Source of the DNA: Gammaproteobacteria bacterium
Lineage (GTDB): Bacteria > Pseudomonadota > Gammaproteobacteria > Pseudomonadales > Pseudohongiellaceae
Reading direction: 5' to 3'
Length of the DNA: 64,000 nt
Assembly (NCBI GenBank): GCA_002706685.1
Contig: PALV01000011.1
Location: 310,001-374,000, forward strand
This document shows positions 54,943 to 64,000 of this stretch, in pieces. Position 1 is the first letter of the stretch, and each line of letters begins with the position of its first letter. The notes under the pieces are model-generated. The model did not search any database, had not been told where the DNA came from, and saw nothing but the letters and a program-made list of their open reading frames with translations. A program made the position numbers and the translations under genes.

Positions 54943-56433
54943 TTAGCTGTGATCGCCAGTTTCCGCATCTGTGTCATCGCCGAGCTTGCGATACAGCGTT
55001 CTTCGACCAATACCAAGGGCATTGGCGGTTTGCCGTTTGTTTCCTTTAAAGCGCTGCAGGGTATAGTCAATATAGGCCTGCTCCAGCGAAGGTAGTGAGG
55101 TCCATTTCTCCGGGTCCGGCTGGCTGCCCTCAAGGCGGTTGATCAATTCCAGGAATACGGATTCCTGCGACGTCCTGTCACCGATCTCTGCCGTGTCTGT
55201 ATCACTGATTTTGGGTGTCGACAGTGTTGAGCTGGCGTGCCGCAGGCGCTCCGGCATGTCCTGCAGCCCGATTTCGCTGCCCTGACAGAACGTGACGGCT
55301 CGCTCGATGGTGCTGGCGAGTTCGCGCACATTGCCGGGGAAGTCGTATTGACGCAGCCGCAACAGGGCGGGCTCATCGATTGCCGTTATGTTTTTGTTCT
55401 GCTGCAGGCTGACGCGCCGGATGAAATGTGCGATCAACAGATCAAGATCATCGTCACGATCACGTAGCGCGGGTACCTCGATGGCGAAGGTCTGCAGTCG
55501 AAAATACAGGTCCTCACGAAAGCGACCGTCGCTTACCTCCTGCTCCAGTTTGCGGTTGGTGGCGGCAAGAATACGGACATCCAGCTGTTTCTCCTGATCT
55601 GCCCCTACCGGTCGAATACGCCCATCCTGCAGGATTCGCAGCAACTTGGCCTGCATCTCGACAGGCATTTCACCAATTTCATCCAGCAGCAGACTGCCAC
55701 CGTCGGCCTCGGCAAACAGACCCTGACGTGCCTTCTGGGCACCCGTAAATGCGGTTGCGGTGTGGCCGAAGAGCTCACTTTCCAGCAGCGCTGGCGGGAT
55801 GCCCGCGCAATTTATGGCAATGAAAGGCGCGTTGTTTCGATCGCTTTCGGCATGAATGGCGCGGGCCACCAGCTCCTTGCCAGTACCACTTTCACCGGAG
55901 ATCAACACCGGACCGCCCGCTCGCGCGACCATCCGGATATTGTTGAATAACTGTTGCATGGCCCGACTGCGGCCGAGTATTCCGTGAAACTCCTGGTCGT
56001 CAATCAGGGCCTTGTAGCGTGCCAGCTCTTCCTGAAGCCGGCGGCGCTGAATGACCCGGTCGGCACTGATTCGCAAGTGATCCAGTTTGATGGGTTTGGT
56101 TAAAAAGTCATCGGCCCCCTGCTTGAGGGCGTCGACGGCCTGCTCTACGGTGCCAAACGCAGTCACCATGATAAACCCCGGTCCAGGGCTGTTTTGCTGA
56201 GAGCTGGTTGAGCGGATATGACCCAGCAGATCCAGGCCGGTGTCCCCGGGGAGACGCAGGTCGCTGATAATAAGTTGCACGTCATGCTTCTCCAGCATCA
56301 GCGCGGCTTTGCGTGCATCACCAACAGCCAGCACCTGGTAGCCGGCATCCGTCAGCTCTTCGGTGAGCAGCTCGCGCAGTGACTCATCGTCCTCGACAAT
56401 TAAAACGGTGTCTTGTGTGATGTTGTCATCCAT
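54943..56433 (-). CDS. NtrC-type sigma-54-dependent response regulator
   Basis: 496 residues: receiver (about 8-125, phospho-acceptor Asp58, Lys113 in LTKPI), AAA+ domain (about 150-385) with Walker A GESGTGKE at 180-187 and Walker B LLLDEIGEM, and a C-terminal Fis-type helix-turn-helix with LQRFKGNKRQTANALGIGRRTLYRKL. The sigma-54 contact loop reads TAFTGA (227-232) rather than GAFTGA, so its first Gly is Thr. It pairs with the kinase upstream on the same strand. Targets are unknown. Confidence 0.93.
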   Translation of the reverse strand: MDDNITQDTVLIVEDDESLRELLTEELTDAGYQVLAVGDARKAALMLEKHDVQLIISDLRLPGDTGLDLLGHIRSTSSQQNSPGPGFIMVTAFGTVEQAVDALKQGADDFLTKPIKLDHLRISADRVIQRRRLQEELARYKALIDDQEFHGILGRSRAMQQLFNNIRMVARAGGPVLISGESGTGKELVARAIHAESDRNNAPFIAINCAGIPPALLESELFGHTATAFTGAQKARQGLFAEADGGSLLLDEIGEMPVEMQAKLLRILQDGRIRPVGADQEKQLDVRILAATNRKLEQEVSDGRFREDLYFRLQTFAIEVPALRDRDDDLDLLIAHFIRRVSLQQNKNITAIDEPALLRLRQYDFPGNVRELASTIERAVTFCQGSEIGLQDMPERLRHASSTLSTPKISDTDTAEIGDRTSQESVFLELINRLEGSQPDPEKWTSLPSLEQAYIDYTLQRFKGNKRQTANALGIGRRTLYRKLGDDTDAETGDHS

Positions 56434-56484
56434 TCGATGTCCCGGTGCGTTTCCTCTGGGTGATTGATGGGCGGTCAGGGTGCG

Positions 56485-57921
56485 TCATGCCTGAGGGGCT
56501 GGAGCAGGCAGATGGATCGTGAAGCAGGCGCCGCCCAGACGTTCGGAGCGCGTCACCGAGATATGTCCTCCGTGGTCAGCAACGGCTGCGTGGGCAACAG
56601 CAAGTCCCAGCCCCGTGCCCTGACCCACTGGTTTGGTCGTAAAAAATGGGTCGAAAAGATTCGGCAGCTCGTCTTCGCTGATTCCGTCCCCATCATCCTC
56701 GATCATGATGCGGGTTGATTGCGACCCTGATGTGTCCACGACATCCCAGCTGATCCTGATTTGAGACTGACAGGCATGAAGCGCATTGCCGACCAGATTG
56801 CTGAGAGCCTGATCGAAACGCATCGCGTCCACGCGCACACGCAGGGGTTTGCCCTCGACCTTGATAGTCGGCTGGGCGTCGCATAGTGAGTCCCTGGTGC
56901 TGGGCGCTGCTGCCAGCGCATGGTCGGTGGCCTGTTCGACCAGCTGGCTGATTTCCAGACTGACACGCTGCAGCGGGTTATCGCGGCCATAATCCAGCAA
57001 CTGCCGGATGATGACTTCCATGCGCTGGGCCTGGGCGCGAATCTGCGTCAGACAGCGACCGGTCCGGGACTCGCGGTCCGTTTCGCGCAGGGCCTGCTGG
57101 GCTTTGCCGTCCAGAGCCGCCAGCGGGCTGCCGAGCTCGTGAGCGATACCGGCAGACAGGCGCCCAATTGTTGCCAGTTTTTCTGAGCTCTCTATGCGGT
57201 CCAGCATATTGTTGATGCTGCCAGATATATTCCTGACTTCTGCGGGGCCCTCGATAGCGAGGCGGGCCTGGGAGTCCTTGCTCCTGATCTGCTTTATCCC
57301 CCCCAGCATCCGGCGCAGTGGTCTGCCCAGTGCATAGTGATGACCGCCGATTACGATAAGGGCCAGTATCAGGCAGAGGCCGGCAAGCGCAAACCATGCG
57401 GTGGCGCGCACCATGGCAATGTAGTTACTGAAGTCGCTGCCGCGCCGGGTCAGTTGCAACAGCCCGTTGATGCGACCACCGGCATCGGTGAGAGGCACGA
57501 AGTAGGAAAAAATTTCCTCATTGCCTGCCTGGGAGAATTCGCCCAGCTGGTCGCCGGAGGCGGCCAGTGATGCTGCCTGGTCCGTCGCCACGCGAGCCGC
57601 GCGTCGGCCGCTGCGGGCTACTTCTTCACCATTTTCGTCGTAGACATAGGCGCCGTAGACCACGTCGATGGTGAATGCGGAGTTTAATGCCTGGTTGATT
57701 GAGCCGATGCGATCCCGTTCAAGCGCATGACTCAAGGGCAGGCGGATAGCATGTGCGATCAGCTCGATATCCTGCTGCATGCGCTGATTTACCTGATCTT
57801 CCAGCAGGCGCAGCGACCACGAGCCTGCCAGCGCAACCACCAGCACAACCGGGATCAGTACGCCAGCCAGCAATGCCAGGCGCAAGGTATAAAGATTTTT
57901 GACCGAGCCAGGAGTCTGCAT
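56485..57921 (-). CDS. Membrane sensor histidine kinase
   Basis: 478 residues: membrane helices at about 15-38 and 175-195 bound a periplasmic sensor region (about 40-170), then a HAMP-like linker (about 195-245), H-box with His261 in [15 protein letters not shown], an N-box with [15 protein letters not shown], and the ATP-lid [31 protein letters not shown] blocks. It phosphorylates the NtrC-type regulator just downstream (51 bases apart). The signal is unknown. Confidence 0.93.
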   Translation of the reverse strand: MQTPGSVKNLYTLRLALLAGVLIPVVLVVALAGSWSLRLLEDQVNQRMQQDIELIAHAIRLPLSHALERDRIGSINQALNSAFTIDVVYGAYVYDENGEEVARSGRRAARVATDQAASLAASGDQLGEFSQAGNEEIFSYFVPLTDAGGRINGLLQLTRRGSDFSNYIAMVRATAWFALAGLCLILALIVIGGHHYALGRPLRRMLGGIKQIRSKDSQARLAIEGPAEVRNISGSINNMLDRIESSEKLATIGRLSAGIAHELGSPLAALDGKAQQALRETDRESRTGRCLTQIRAQAQRMEVIIRQLLDYGRDNPLQRVSLEISQLVEQATDHALAAAPSTRDSLCDAQPTIKVEGKPLRVRVDAMRFDQALSNLVGNALHACQSQIRISWDVVDTSGSQSTRIMIEDDGDGISEDELPNLFDPFFTTKPVGQGTGLGLAVAHAAVADHGGHISVTRSERLGGACFTIHLPAPAPQA

Positions 57922-57971
57922 GTTTTTTTACTTTAGCAGTCCGGCCGGCGGATGGGAAACGCGCTACTGGC

Positions 57972-57996
57972 TGGCAATGGCCTTAAAGGCGTATAA
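57972..57996 (+). promoter_or_regulatory. Promoter of the hisBHAF operon
   Basis: A perfect TATAAT at 57991-57996 lies 35 bases before the hisB ATG. The -35 is weak (TGGCTG-like at 18-base spacing), so strength is uncertain. Confidence 0.5.
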
Positions 57997-58030
57997 TGCG
58001 CGCGCAATTCAGACTTTTCAGGATAGGTTG

Positions 58031-58636
58031 ATGTCTATATCGTCAGAGCAGGGCCGTCAGGCAGCGGTCGAGCGCAATACCAAAGAAACGCAGATCAAGG
58101 TTTCAGTTAACCTGGATGGCAGTGGCGTATTGAAGTGCCAGACAGGCTTGCCGTTTCTGGATCACATGCTGGATCAGATTGCCCGTCATGGCCTGATCGA
58201 CATGGATATCGTTGCCAATGGTGATCTGGAAATTGATGCACACCATACCGTCGAGGACCTGGGCATCACACTGGGTATGGCATTCAACAAGGCGCTGGAT
58301 CGAAAGGGCATTCGCCGCTACGGACATGCCTATGTGCCGCTGGATGAGGCCCTGTCGCGGGTTGTCATCGACTTTTCCGGCCGCCCTGGTCTGGAATTCC
58401 ACGTGCCGTTCACCCGCGCCTCTGTGGGTGGATTTGATGTGGACCTGTTCCACGAGTTCTTCCAGGGATTCGTCAATCATGCGCTGGTAACGCTGCATGT
58501 CGACAATCTGCGCGGGCACAATACTCATCACCAGATTGAAACCGTATTCAAGGCCTTTGGACGTGCGCTGCGCATGGCCATGGAAATTGATCCACGCAGT
58601 GCCAATGTTGTGCCCTCCACCAAGGGTTGTCTGTAA
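58031..58636 (+). CDS. hisB: Imidazoleglycerol-phosphate dehydratase
   Basis: 201 residues from the ATG at 58031; the reading frame extends back to 57899 but overlaps the kinase gene and the promoter. It is the monofunctional IGPD, without the phosphatase half found in E. coli HisB. The metal sites are in [11 protein letters not shown] and GHNTHHQIE, with [16 protein letters not shown] at the N-terminus. It opens hisB-hisH-hisA-hisF. Confidence 0.97.
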   Translation: MSISSEQGRQAAVERNTKETQIKVSVNLDGSGVLKCQTGLPFLDHMLDQIARHGLIDMDIVANGDLEIDAHHTVEDLGITLGMAFNKALDRKGIRRYGHAYVPLDEALSRVVIDFSGRPGLEFHVPFTRASVGGFDVDLFHEFFQGFVNHALVTLHVDNLRGHNTHHQIETVFKAFGRALRMAMEIDPRSANVVPSTKGCL

Positions 58637-58663
58637 GCCATTGAACGACCGGTCGACACGCAT

Positions 58664-59326
58664 ATGAATAATGTAGCTGTTATCGACTACGGGATGGGGA
58701 ACCTGCATTCCGTATCGAAAGCCATGGAAAGCCTGGGCGACGATGTCCGAGTAGAAATTACCAGCGATGCATCGCGCATTCTGGCAGCCGACCGAATCAT
58801 TTTCCCTGGCGTCGGCGCCATACGTGATTGCATGGCCGAGATCCGCAGACTTGGCGTTGACGATATCGTCAGTCAGGCTCTGGCAGCCAGCAAACCCGTA
58901 CTGGCCATCTGTGTTGGCATGCAGGCCTTGATGGAAAGCAGCGAAGAAAACGGGCACGTCGAGTGCCTGGGGCTGCTGCCGGGCACGGTCAAGCGTTTTG
59001 GTGGCGAGACTGGCAATGGCGTCTTGCTGGATGTTGACGGCAATCGTCTTAAAGTGCCGCACATGGGCTGGAACCAGGTTCAACAGAGGCAGGCCCACCC
59101 GCTGTGGCAGGGCATCGAAGACAACAGCCGCTTCTATTTTGTTCACAGCTACTTTGTGGCACCAACGGATGCGTCACTGTGTGCAGCGACCACAGATTAT
59201 GGGCATACATTTGCATCCGCTTTGAGCAAAGGCTCCCTGTTTGCTGTTCAGTTTCACCCTGAAAAAAGCCAGCACAGCGGCCTGCAGCTGTTGCGCAATT
59301 TTCTGGCCTGGGATGGTCGCGCCTGA
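58664..59326 (+). CDS. hisH: Imidazole glycerol phosphate synthase glutaminase subunit
   Basis: 220 residues. Class I glutamine amidotransferase: catalytic Cys83 in [11 protein letters not shown], and the His-Glu pair in VQFHPEKSQ. The start [14 protein letters not shown] is diagnostic. It makes ammonia for HisF, encoded two genes downstream. Confidence 0.96.
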   Translation: MNNVAVIDYGMGNLHSVSKAMESLGDDVRVEITSDASRILAADRIIFPGVGAIRDCMAEIRRLGVDDIVSQALAASKPVLAICVGMQALMESSEENGHVECLGLLPGTVKRFGGETGNGVLLDVDGNRLKVPHMGWNQVQQRQAHPLWQGIEDNSRFYFVHSYFVAPTDASLCAATTDYGHTFASALSKGSLFAVQFHPEKSQHSGLQLLRNFLAWDGRA

Positions 59327-59392
59327 GCGGCGGTCAACTGCAGGTGTTTGATTTTCCCGAAAGAAGACAATTTTTTTGCAAGGTTTTGACTC

Positions 59393-60136
59393 ATGCTGGT
59401 GATACCCGCGATTGATTTGAAAGATGGCCAGTGCGTTCGCCTGCGCCAGGGGCGCATGGAGGACTCAACGGTTTTCTCCGACAACCCGGTCCAGACTGCG
59501 CAGCACTGGAAGGAACAGGGTGCCAGACGATTGCATCTGGTCGATCTGAATGGCGCGTTTGCTGGTGAGCCAGTCAACGGAGCCATCGTTGAGGCAATCG
59601 CCAAAGCCTACCCTGACCTGCCCCTGCAGATCGGCGGTGGTATCCGTGATCTGAAAACCATCGAATACTATCTGGGTGTTGGTGTTCAATATGTGATCAT
59701 CGGTACGCAGGCTGTCAAAGAACCTGCGTTTGTGACGCAGGCCTGCCGCGAATTCCCTGGTCGGGTAATTGTGGGTCTGGACGCCAAAGATGGCTGGGTT
59801 GCAACGGATGGCTGGGCGGAAGTATCAAGCACCAATGTAGTAGACCTGGCACAACAGTTTGCTGATGATGGTGTTGAAGCCATCATCTATACAGACATCG
59901 CTCGCGACGGCATGATGCAGGGCGTTAACGTCGAAGCCACCGTAAGGCTGGCAAGTGCGACGCGTGTCCCGGTGATTGCGTCGGGCGGTGTCAGTCGTAT
60001 GGAAGATATTGCCGAGCTGGTTTCGGTCGCCAAAACTCCTTCTGGTGGCGGTATTATGGGAGCCATTACCGGACGTGCAATCTATGAGGGTGCATTGGAC
60101 CTGGCAGCGGCGCAGGCATACTGCGACGGCCACTGA
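59393..60136 (+). CDS. hisA: ProFAR isomerase
   Basis: 247 residues, a beta-alpha barrel. The catalytic Asp8 lies in [18 protein letters not shown]; the second Asp is in [12 protein letters not shown]; phosphate-binding Gly motifs are VGGGIR-like QIGGGIRD and [10 protein letters not shown]. It lies between hisH and hisF, as usual. Confidence 0.97.
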   Translation: MLVIPAIDLKDGQCVRLRQGRMEDSTVFSDNPVQTAQHWKEQGARRLHLVDLNGAFAGEPVNGAIVEAIAKAYPDLPLQIGGGIRDLKTIEYYLGVGVQYVIIGTQAVKEPAFVTQACREFPGRVIVGLDAKDGWVATDGWAEVSSTNVVDLAQQFADDGVEAIIYTDIARDGMMQGVNVEATVRLASATRVPVIASGGVSRMEDIAELVSVAKTPSGGGIMGAITGRAIYEGALDLAAAQAYCDGH

Positions 60137-60181
60137 ACACTGGCATAATCATTCAGGATGACCATTAGGAATTAAAGGCGC

Positions 60182-60955
60182 ATGGCACTAGCAAAACGAA
60201 TCATCCCCTGCCTGGACTGTGACAAGGGACGGGTTGTCAAAGGCGTAAAATTCGAAGACATCCGCGATGCAGGTGACCCGGTCGAAATATCGCGACGTTA
60301 CAGCGATGCAGGGGCGGATGAAATCACGTTTCTTGATATAACAGCCTCCAGTGAAGGGCGCGAAACAACCGTTCAAACTGTGGAAGCAATAGCTGGTCAG
60401 GTGTTCATTCCGCTGACAGTTGGCGGTGGCATCCGCACTCTGGAAGATATCAGAACCATGCTCAATGCCGGCGCCGACAAGGTGTCGATCAATACCGCTG
60501 CTGTGGTAAACCCGGAGTTTGTACGCGAGGCTGCAGCCCGATTCGGGTCACAGTGCATCGTGGTTGCGGTGGATGCCAAGAAAGTAAGCGAGGCCGGTGA
60601 GCCTGATCGCTGGGAAATATTCACGCATGGTGGTCGCAAGCCAACCGGCCTGGATGCCATTGAATGGGTCAAGCGCATGGTGTCTTACGGGGCAGGAGAA
60701 ATTCTTTTGACCAGCATGGATCGTGATGGCACAAAAATCGGATTCGACCTGGCCCTGAATCGTGCCGTCAGTGACGCAGTTGATGTGCCTGTCATCGCAT
60801 CAGGTGGTGTGGGTGAGCTGCAGCATCTGGTAGATGGTGTGCTGGAAGGTGGCGCTGACGCGGTCTTGGCTGCCAGTATCTTCCACTTTGGTGAATACAC
60901 AATCCCGCAGGCCAAACAGTACATGGCCGAGCATGGCATCGAGATGCGCCTATAG
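60182..60955 (+). CDS. hisF: Imidazole glycerol phosphate synthase cyclase subunit
   Basis: 257 residues, a beta-alpha barrel homologous to HisA. Catalytic Asp11 lies in [16 protein letters not shown] and Asp130 in [21 protein letters not shown] and [10 protein letters not shown] are diagnostic. It ends the his group; its last six bases overlap the deacetylase gene on the other strand. Confidence 0.98.
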   Translation: MALAKRIIPCLDCDKGRVVKGVKFEDIRDAGDPVEISRRYSDAGADEITFLDITASSEGRETTVQTVEAIAGQVFIPLTVGGGIRTLEDIRTMLNAGADKVSINTAAVVNPEFVREAAARFGSQCIVVAVDAKKVSEAGEPDRWEIFTHGGRKPTGLDAIEWVKRMVSYGAGEILLTSMDRDGTKIGFDLALNRAVSDAVDVPVIASGGVGELQHLVDGVLEGGADAVLAASIFHFGEYTIPQAKQYMAEHGIEMRL

Positions 60956-61948
60956 TCTGCTTCTGTCCAGCAGCGTGGACACCAGAACCAACTGCACATT
61001 GCCTGACGCCTGAAGCTCCGGCAGCCTCTTTTCAAGATAGGCGAGAGTTGCGGGGTAGGGGTGGCCGATGGCAACGGCTAATCCGCTTTGCTCAGCAATG
61101 CCTAAAGCACGCTGCATTTGCGCGTCGACCGCCGACTCCTCGGCAACATTATCCAGAAATACATGGCGCTTAAGTACCGGAATGCCGTTCGATTTTGCCA
61201 CGGTGGCTGCCACGCTCTGGGCGCTGGTCATGCTGTCAACAAAATACAGATCGTGCAATTTCAGTTCTTCCATCACCCACTGCATTGATTGAGGGAGCGC
61301 AGTCAGCTCGCTGCCGGTATGGTTGTTGATGCCCTTGAGATGCGGGATGTCAGCAATCGCACTGCGAAGCGCAGCTATCAGTGTTGTCTGGTCCTGCTGG
61401 GCAGTCAGTGCGCCGGGTCCCGGGTCGCTACCAGCAAGATTGCTCATTGGGGCATGCAGCATGATTTCCTTGCCAGCCTGGTGTCCCGCTTCGGCAAGTC
61501 CGTGAGCATGTGGGGTGAATGGCAAAATGGCCAGCGTAACAGGGCCGGGCAGGTTCACTGCCTGCATTCCGAGCTCCAGATTGTTGCCGATATCATCCAG
61601 AATAATGGCGAGTCGCGGAACCGCTTCATCAAGTGCCGGGCTGGCCGCTGATTGCATGGGTTCAGCAACCTGGACCTCAGGCAATGCTTCGCCAGTCTCG
61701 GTTGCAGTGAACGGCGTGTCTTCTTGGGTGACACCTGAAACCTCAATCTCAATAGCTGTTTGCCGCTCTACATCCTGAAGCGCTGGTTCTGCCGTCGAGG
61801 TTTCCTGAGTAGCGGGTGCAGAGGGCTCCAGAATCAGAATCAATAGGCCCAAAAGGATAATGGCGATCAGAGCATGCTTGTTTGCATAGGGGGCTGCGCG
61901 AGCAAGCAGCGCGCGCAGCCCGGTCGTGCCAGGTGACGATGAGCTCAT
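60950..61948 (-). CDS. Divergent polysaccharide deacetylase (YibQ-like)
   Basis: 332 residues: one N-terminal membrane helix (about 28-42), a Thr/Glu-rich linker (to about 105), then the NodB-like deacetylase fold of DUF610 type: [32 protein letters not shown], the [11 protein letters not shown] motif, [12 protein letters not shown] and [17 protein letters not shown]. It likely acts on envelope polysaccharide in the periplasm, but activity in this subfamily is unproven. It overlaps ctpA by four bases in the envC-ctpA operon. Confidence 0.92.
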   Translation of the reverse strand: MSSSSPGTTGLRALLARAAPYANKHALIAIILLGLLILILEPSAPATQETSTAEPALQDVERQTAIEIEVSGVTQEDTPFTATETGEALPEVQVAEPMQSAASPALDEAVPRLAIILDDIGNNLELGMQAVNLPGPVTLAILPFTPHAHGLAEAGHQAGKEIMLHAPMSNLAGSDPGPGALTAQQDQTTLIAALRSAIADIPHLKGINNHTGSELTALPQSMQWVMEELKLHDLYFVDSMTSAQSVAATVAKSNGIPVLKRHVFLDNVAEESAVDAQMQRALGIAEQSGLAVAIGHPYPATLAYLEKRLPELQASGNVQLVLVSTLLDRSRL

Positions 61949-63345
61949 CGGCGTGATCGCTGCATGATATGCCAGCCTTTCAGTAGCGTGAGTGCCTCAT
62001 TCAGCTGATAGTCGCTGACCACGATCTGTTCGGATGATGTCACCGGACGTGGGCCGGATGGTTCCGGGTCACTGTTTTCGTTGACGCCAGGCAGGTGTCC
62101 CTCCAGGTCGCGCTCAGAATAGATGCCGCGGCGTTCCAGGCTGCGTGTGACCAGTGCCTCATCAACACTGATATCAGGTTCGATGCCAAAGGCCTGAATG
62201 GATCGGCCACTGGGTGTGAAATACAGCGATGTCGTCAGCTTGAGTGCACGCTCATTGTTGATTGGCAGCACAGACTGAACAGAGCCCTTGCCGAAACTGC
62301 GGGTGCCCATGATCACGGCACGCCCCTGATCCTGCAGCGCGCCCGCTACAATCTCAGCTGCCGAGGCGGAACCGGTGTTGATCAGCACTACCAGAGGTAC
62401 ACCCTGACTGGGGTCGCTGGCAGTGGCCTGATAGGTTTCGTTTGATTCATTCATGCGTCCTTCGGTGTAGACGATCTGACCGTCAGTCAGGAAGGCATCG
62501 GCGACTGCCACCGAAGCTTCCAGAACGCCACCCGGGTTGTTACGAAGATCCAGTACCATGCCGTTCAACGGGCCACCATTGTTTTCAATCAGGGTCTCCA
62601 GTGCTTCCACCACTTCCTCGCCAGTATTGACGCGGAACTGGGCGATACGCAGGTAGGCATAACCCGGTTCGAGCATCCGGTGCCGAACACTCTCTACCGA
62701 AATCACCTCGCGTGTCAGGGTCAGGTCAATCGGCTCTGACTCGTCATTGCGCATCAGCGTCAGGTCAATGGTGGTACCTGGCTCGCCGCGCAGCATCTCA
62801 ATGGCGTCGTTGACGATCATTTCACGCAACGGACGGCCGTCGATCTCGACGATCAGGTCTCCGGCCATGACTCCGGCCCGATCAGCCGGTGAGCCGTCCA
62901 GAGGCGTGATCACCTTGATGTATCCATCCTCTTCGCCTACCTCTATACCGAGGCCACCAAACTGCCCTTCGGTGCTTTCCTGCAGTGAGTCGTAATCATT
63001 GGCATTCAGATAGGCGGAGTGCGGGTCGAGGCCAGCCAGCATGCCGCGTATGGCGTACTCAATCAGGGTCTGGTCATCGATTTCCTGCACATAAGCGCTG
63101 CGAATTGCCTCCAGTGCCTCGGCAAACATACGTACTTCGTTGATCGGCAGCGGTCTTGTGTCAGCGGTCGGCTGCCCTGCTTCCGGGTTGTCCATGACAG
63201 GCTGCGCAGATGTGGATACAGATGCTGTGGTGAGTATCAATCCCAGCAGTGCACCGAGCACGGAACCGGCTGAGCGCGTGACAGATCTTGCGGCACGCCT
63301 GTCTGTGACAGTTGCCGACGTATCATGGGAATCTAATGTGTTCAT
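61945..63345 (-). CDS. ctpA: C-terminal processing peptidase CtpA (S41)
   Basis: 466 residues with a signal peptide (about 25-48), a helical N-domain, a PDZ domain (about 115-195) with GQFGGLGIEVG and the S41 protease core: NNPGGVLEASVAVADAFL, catalytic Ser in NTGSASAAEI and Lys in GTRSFGKGSVQ. It cleaves periplasmic proteins at their C-termini; in other bacteria CtpA controls peptidoglycan hydrolases, fitting its place beside envC. Confidence 0.95.
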   Translation of the reverse strand: MNTLDSHDTSATVTDRRAARSVTRSAGSVLGALLGLILTTASVSTSAQPVMDNPEAGQPTADTRPLPINEVRMFAEALEAIRSAYVQEIDDQTLIEYAIRGMLAGLDPHSAYLNANDYDSLQESTEGQFGGLGIEVGEEDGYIKVITPLDGSPADRAGVMAGDLIVEIDGRPLREMIVNDAIEMLRGEPGTTIDLTLMRNDESEPIDLTLTREVISVESVRHRMLEPGYAYLRIAQFRVNTGEEVVEALETLIENNGGPLNGMVLDLRNNPGGVLEASVAVADAFLTDGQIVYTEGRMNESNETYQATASDPSQGVPLVVLINTGSASAAEIVAGALQDQGRAVIMGTRSFGKGSVQSVLPINNERALKLTTSLYFTPSGRSIQAFGIEPDISVDEALVTRSLERRGIYSERDLEGHLPGVNENSDPEPSGPRPVTSSEQIVVSDYQLNEALTLLKGWHIMQRSRR

Positions 63346-63371
63346 GAACTCTCCTCGTAGTGCTCAGCAGT

Positions 63372-64000
63372 TTAGCGCACTGTTTCAAGCCATTCGACCG
63401 GATTTAATGTCTGACTGTTGCGGCGGATCTCGAAATACAGGCCCGGCATGCCCATGCCCGCATCCGTTCCGGCGGTGCCGACCGGTTCGCCCCGGTTTAC
63501 CCAGTCGCCGCTTTGTTTGTTTAATGTCTGCTGGTGTGCGTACAGGCTGAGGTAGGCATTGCCGTGGTCGACGACAATCAGATTACCTGAGCCGCGCAGC
63601 CAGTCGGCGAACACAACACGTCCGGGGTGAATGGCGCGAACCGCAGAGCCTGCTTCAGCAGCAATGATGATGCCCTGACGCTGAAGGTTGCCATCACTGT
63701 AGCGATCGCCGTAGCGCGCCAGCAACTCACCCCGCACAGGCCAGGGCATGCTGCCGCGCGAGTCTGCAAATGGCATGAGATCTTCAGGCGCCGGGATATC
63801 TTCGACGATGCGATTGATCTCGTCGATCAGCTCCTGCAGCTCCTGGCGATCCTGCTGAAGTTGGCTGAGCTCATCGTCACGCTCAGCCAGTTGAGCATCC
63901 AGGCTGGCAATGATTTCCCGCCGTTGCTGTTGCGCCAGCGCCAGAGCACTCTGCCGGGTATTTAGCAGTTCCGACTGTTGGGTGATGGTCGCCTGTGCGG
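63372..64000 (-). CDS. envC: Murein hydrolase activator EnvC, C-terminal part, cut by window edge
   Basis: The open frame runs past 64000, so only the C-terminal 209 or so residues are seen. A long coiled coil (QRREIIASLDAQLAERDDEL and on) leads into a LytM/M23-type domain with MPWPVRGELLARYGD, IHPGRVVFADWLRGSGNL and DHGNAYLSLYAHQ. The catalytic metal ligands are degenerate: LYFEIR replaces LHFEIR and the first His-Asp pair is missing, as expected for EnvC, which activates amidases AmiA/B at the division site rather than cutting wall itself. Confidence 0.93.
   Translation of the reverse strand, partial: AQATITQQSELLNTRQSALALAQQQRREIIASLDAQLAERDDELSQLQQDRQELQELIDEINRIVEDIPAPEDLMPFADSRGSMPWPVRGELLARYGDRYSDGNLQRQGIIIAAEAGSAVRAIHPGRVVFADWLRGSGNLIVVDHGNAYLSLYAHQQTLNKQSGDWVNRGEPVGTAGTDAGMGMPGLYFEIRRNSQTLNPVEWLETVR

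Noticed and set aside
58103..59146. 347-codon minus-strand frame over hisB and hisH
   Set aside because: Antisense to two clear histidine genes, with no recognisable protein pattern.

Overview
This window is chromosomal DNA of a Gammaproteobacterium. The evidence is gene content and gene order: ruvX-yqgE-tonB-gshB; lptM-lysA-dapF-DUF484; hemC-hemD-hemX-hemY; yrfG-hslR-pckA; yggX-mutY-asmA; hisB-hisH-hisA-hisF; and envC-ctpA-yibQ-like. A large TonB-dependent receptor and a DUF4953 metalloprotease suggest a marine, OMG/Cellvibrionales-like or Pseudohongiella-like lineage, but that placement is inference. Most of the window is housekeeping sequence. I see no prophage, insertion sequence or CRISPR array.

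Layout. 1-4.8 kb: tail of a zinc metalloprotease, an intergenic palindromic element, a small membrane protein, an FAH-family hydrolase, then ruvX, yqgE, tonB and gshB on the minus strand. 4.9-7.4 kb: two receiver proteins at the place where pilG/pilH and the twitching chemosensory genes follow gshB in pseudomonads; the first receiver lacks the phospho-acceptor Asp and the second is fused to a long unrecognised helical region. 7.5-15 kb: a polysaccharide cluster (membrane protein, two GT2 enzymes, a phytanoyl-CoA-dioxygenase-like protein and a roughly 1,400-residue multi-domain glycosyltransferase). 15.3-18.4 kb: lptM, lysA, dapF and DUF484, minus strand.

18.5-26.8 kb is the most unusual part. 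A LuxR-type response regulator, a 1,874-residue protein joining a GMC (cholesterol-oxidase-like) oxidoreductase, an alpha/beta hydrolase with a Cys in the nucleophile position and a PhoD-like metallophosphatase, and a hybrid sensor kinase are joined by two 4-base start/stop overlaps. A perfect 16-bp palindrome lies just upstream. This looks like a dedicated two-component system controlling a multi-step enzyme, probably acting on a lipid or alcohol.

26.9-36.7 kb: argH, diverging from hemC-hemD-hemX and a truncated hemY, then ubiD, rho, trxA and hemB. 36.7-45.8 kb: a TVP38/disulfide-reductase fusion, a FliL-like exported protein, an MscS channel, dsbB, gshA, pckA, hslR and a yrfG-like nucleotidase. 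46-50.7 kb: a TonB-dependent receptor with a good promoter, a secreted metallo-beta-lactamase-fold hydrolase, a duplicated terminator region and tRNA-Phe. 50.7-57.9 kb: yggX, mutY, asmA, a DUF4168 protein and an NtrC-type two-component pair. 58-64 kb: hisBHAF, then a YibQ-like deacetylase, the protease CtpA and the start-less end of EnvC at the right edge.

The genes cover amino-acid synthesis (Lys, Arg, His), tetrapyrrole and ubiquinone synthesis, glutathione and thiol redox (gshA, gshB, trxA, dsbB), gluconeogenesis, envelope maintenance and surface glycans. All calls come from reading the sequence; no database search was run.
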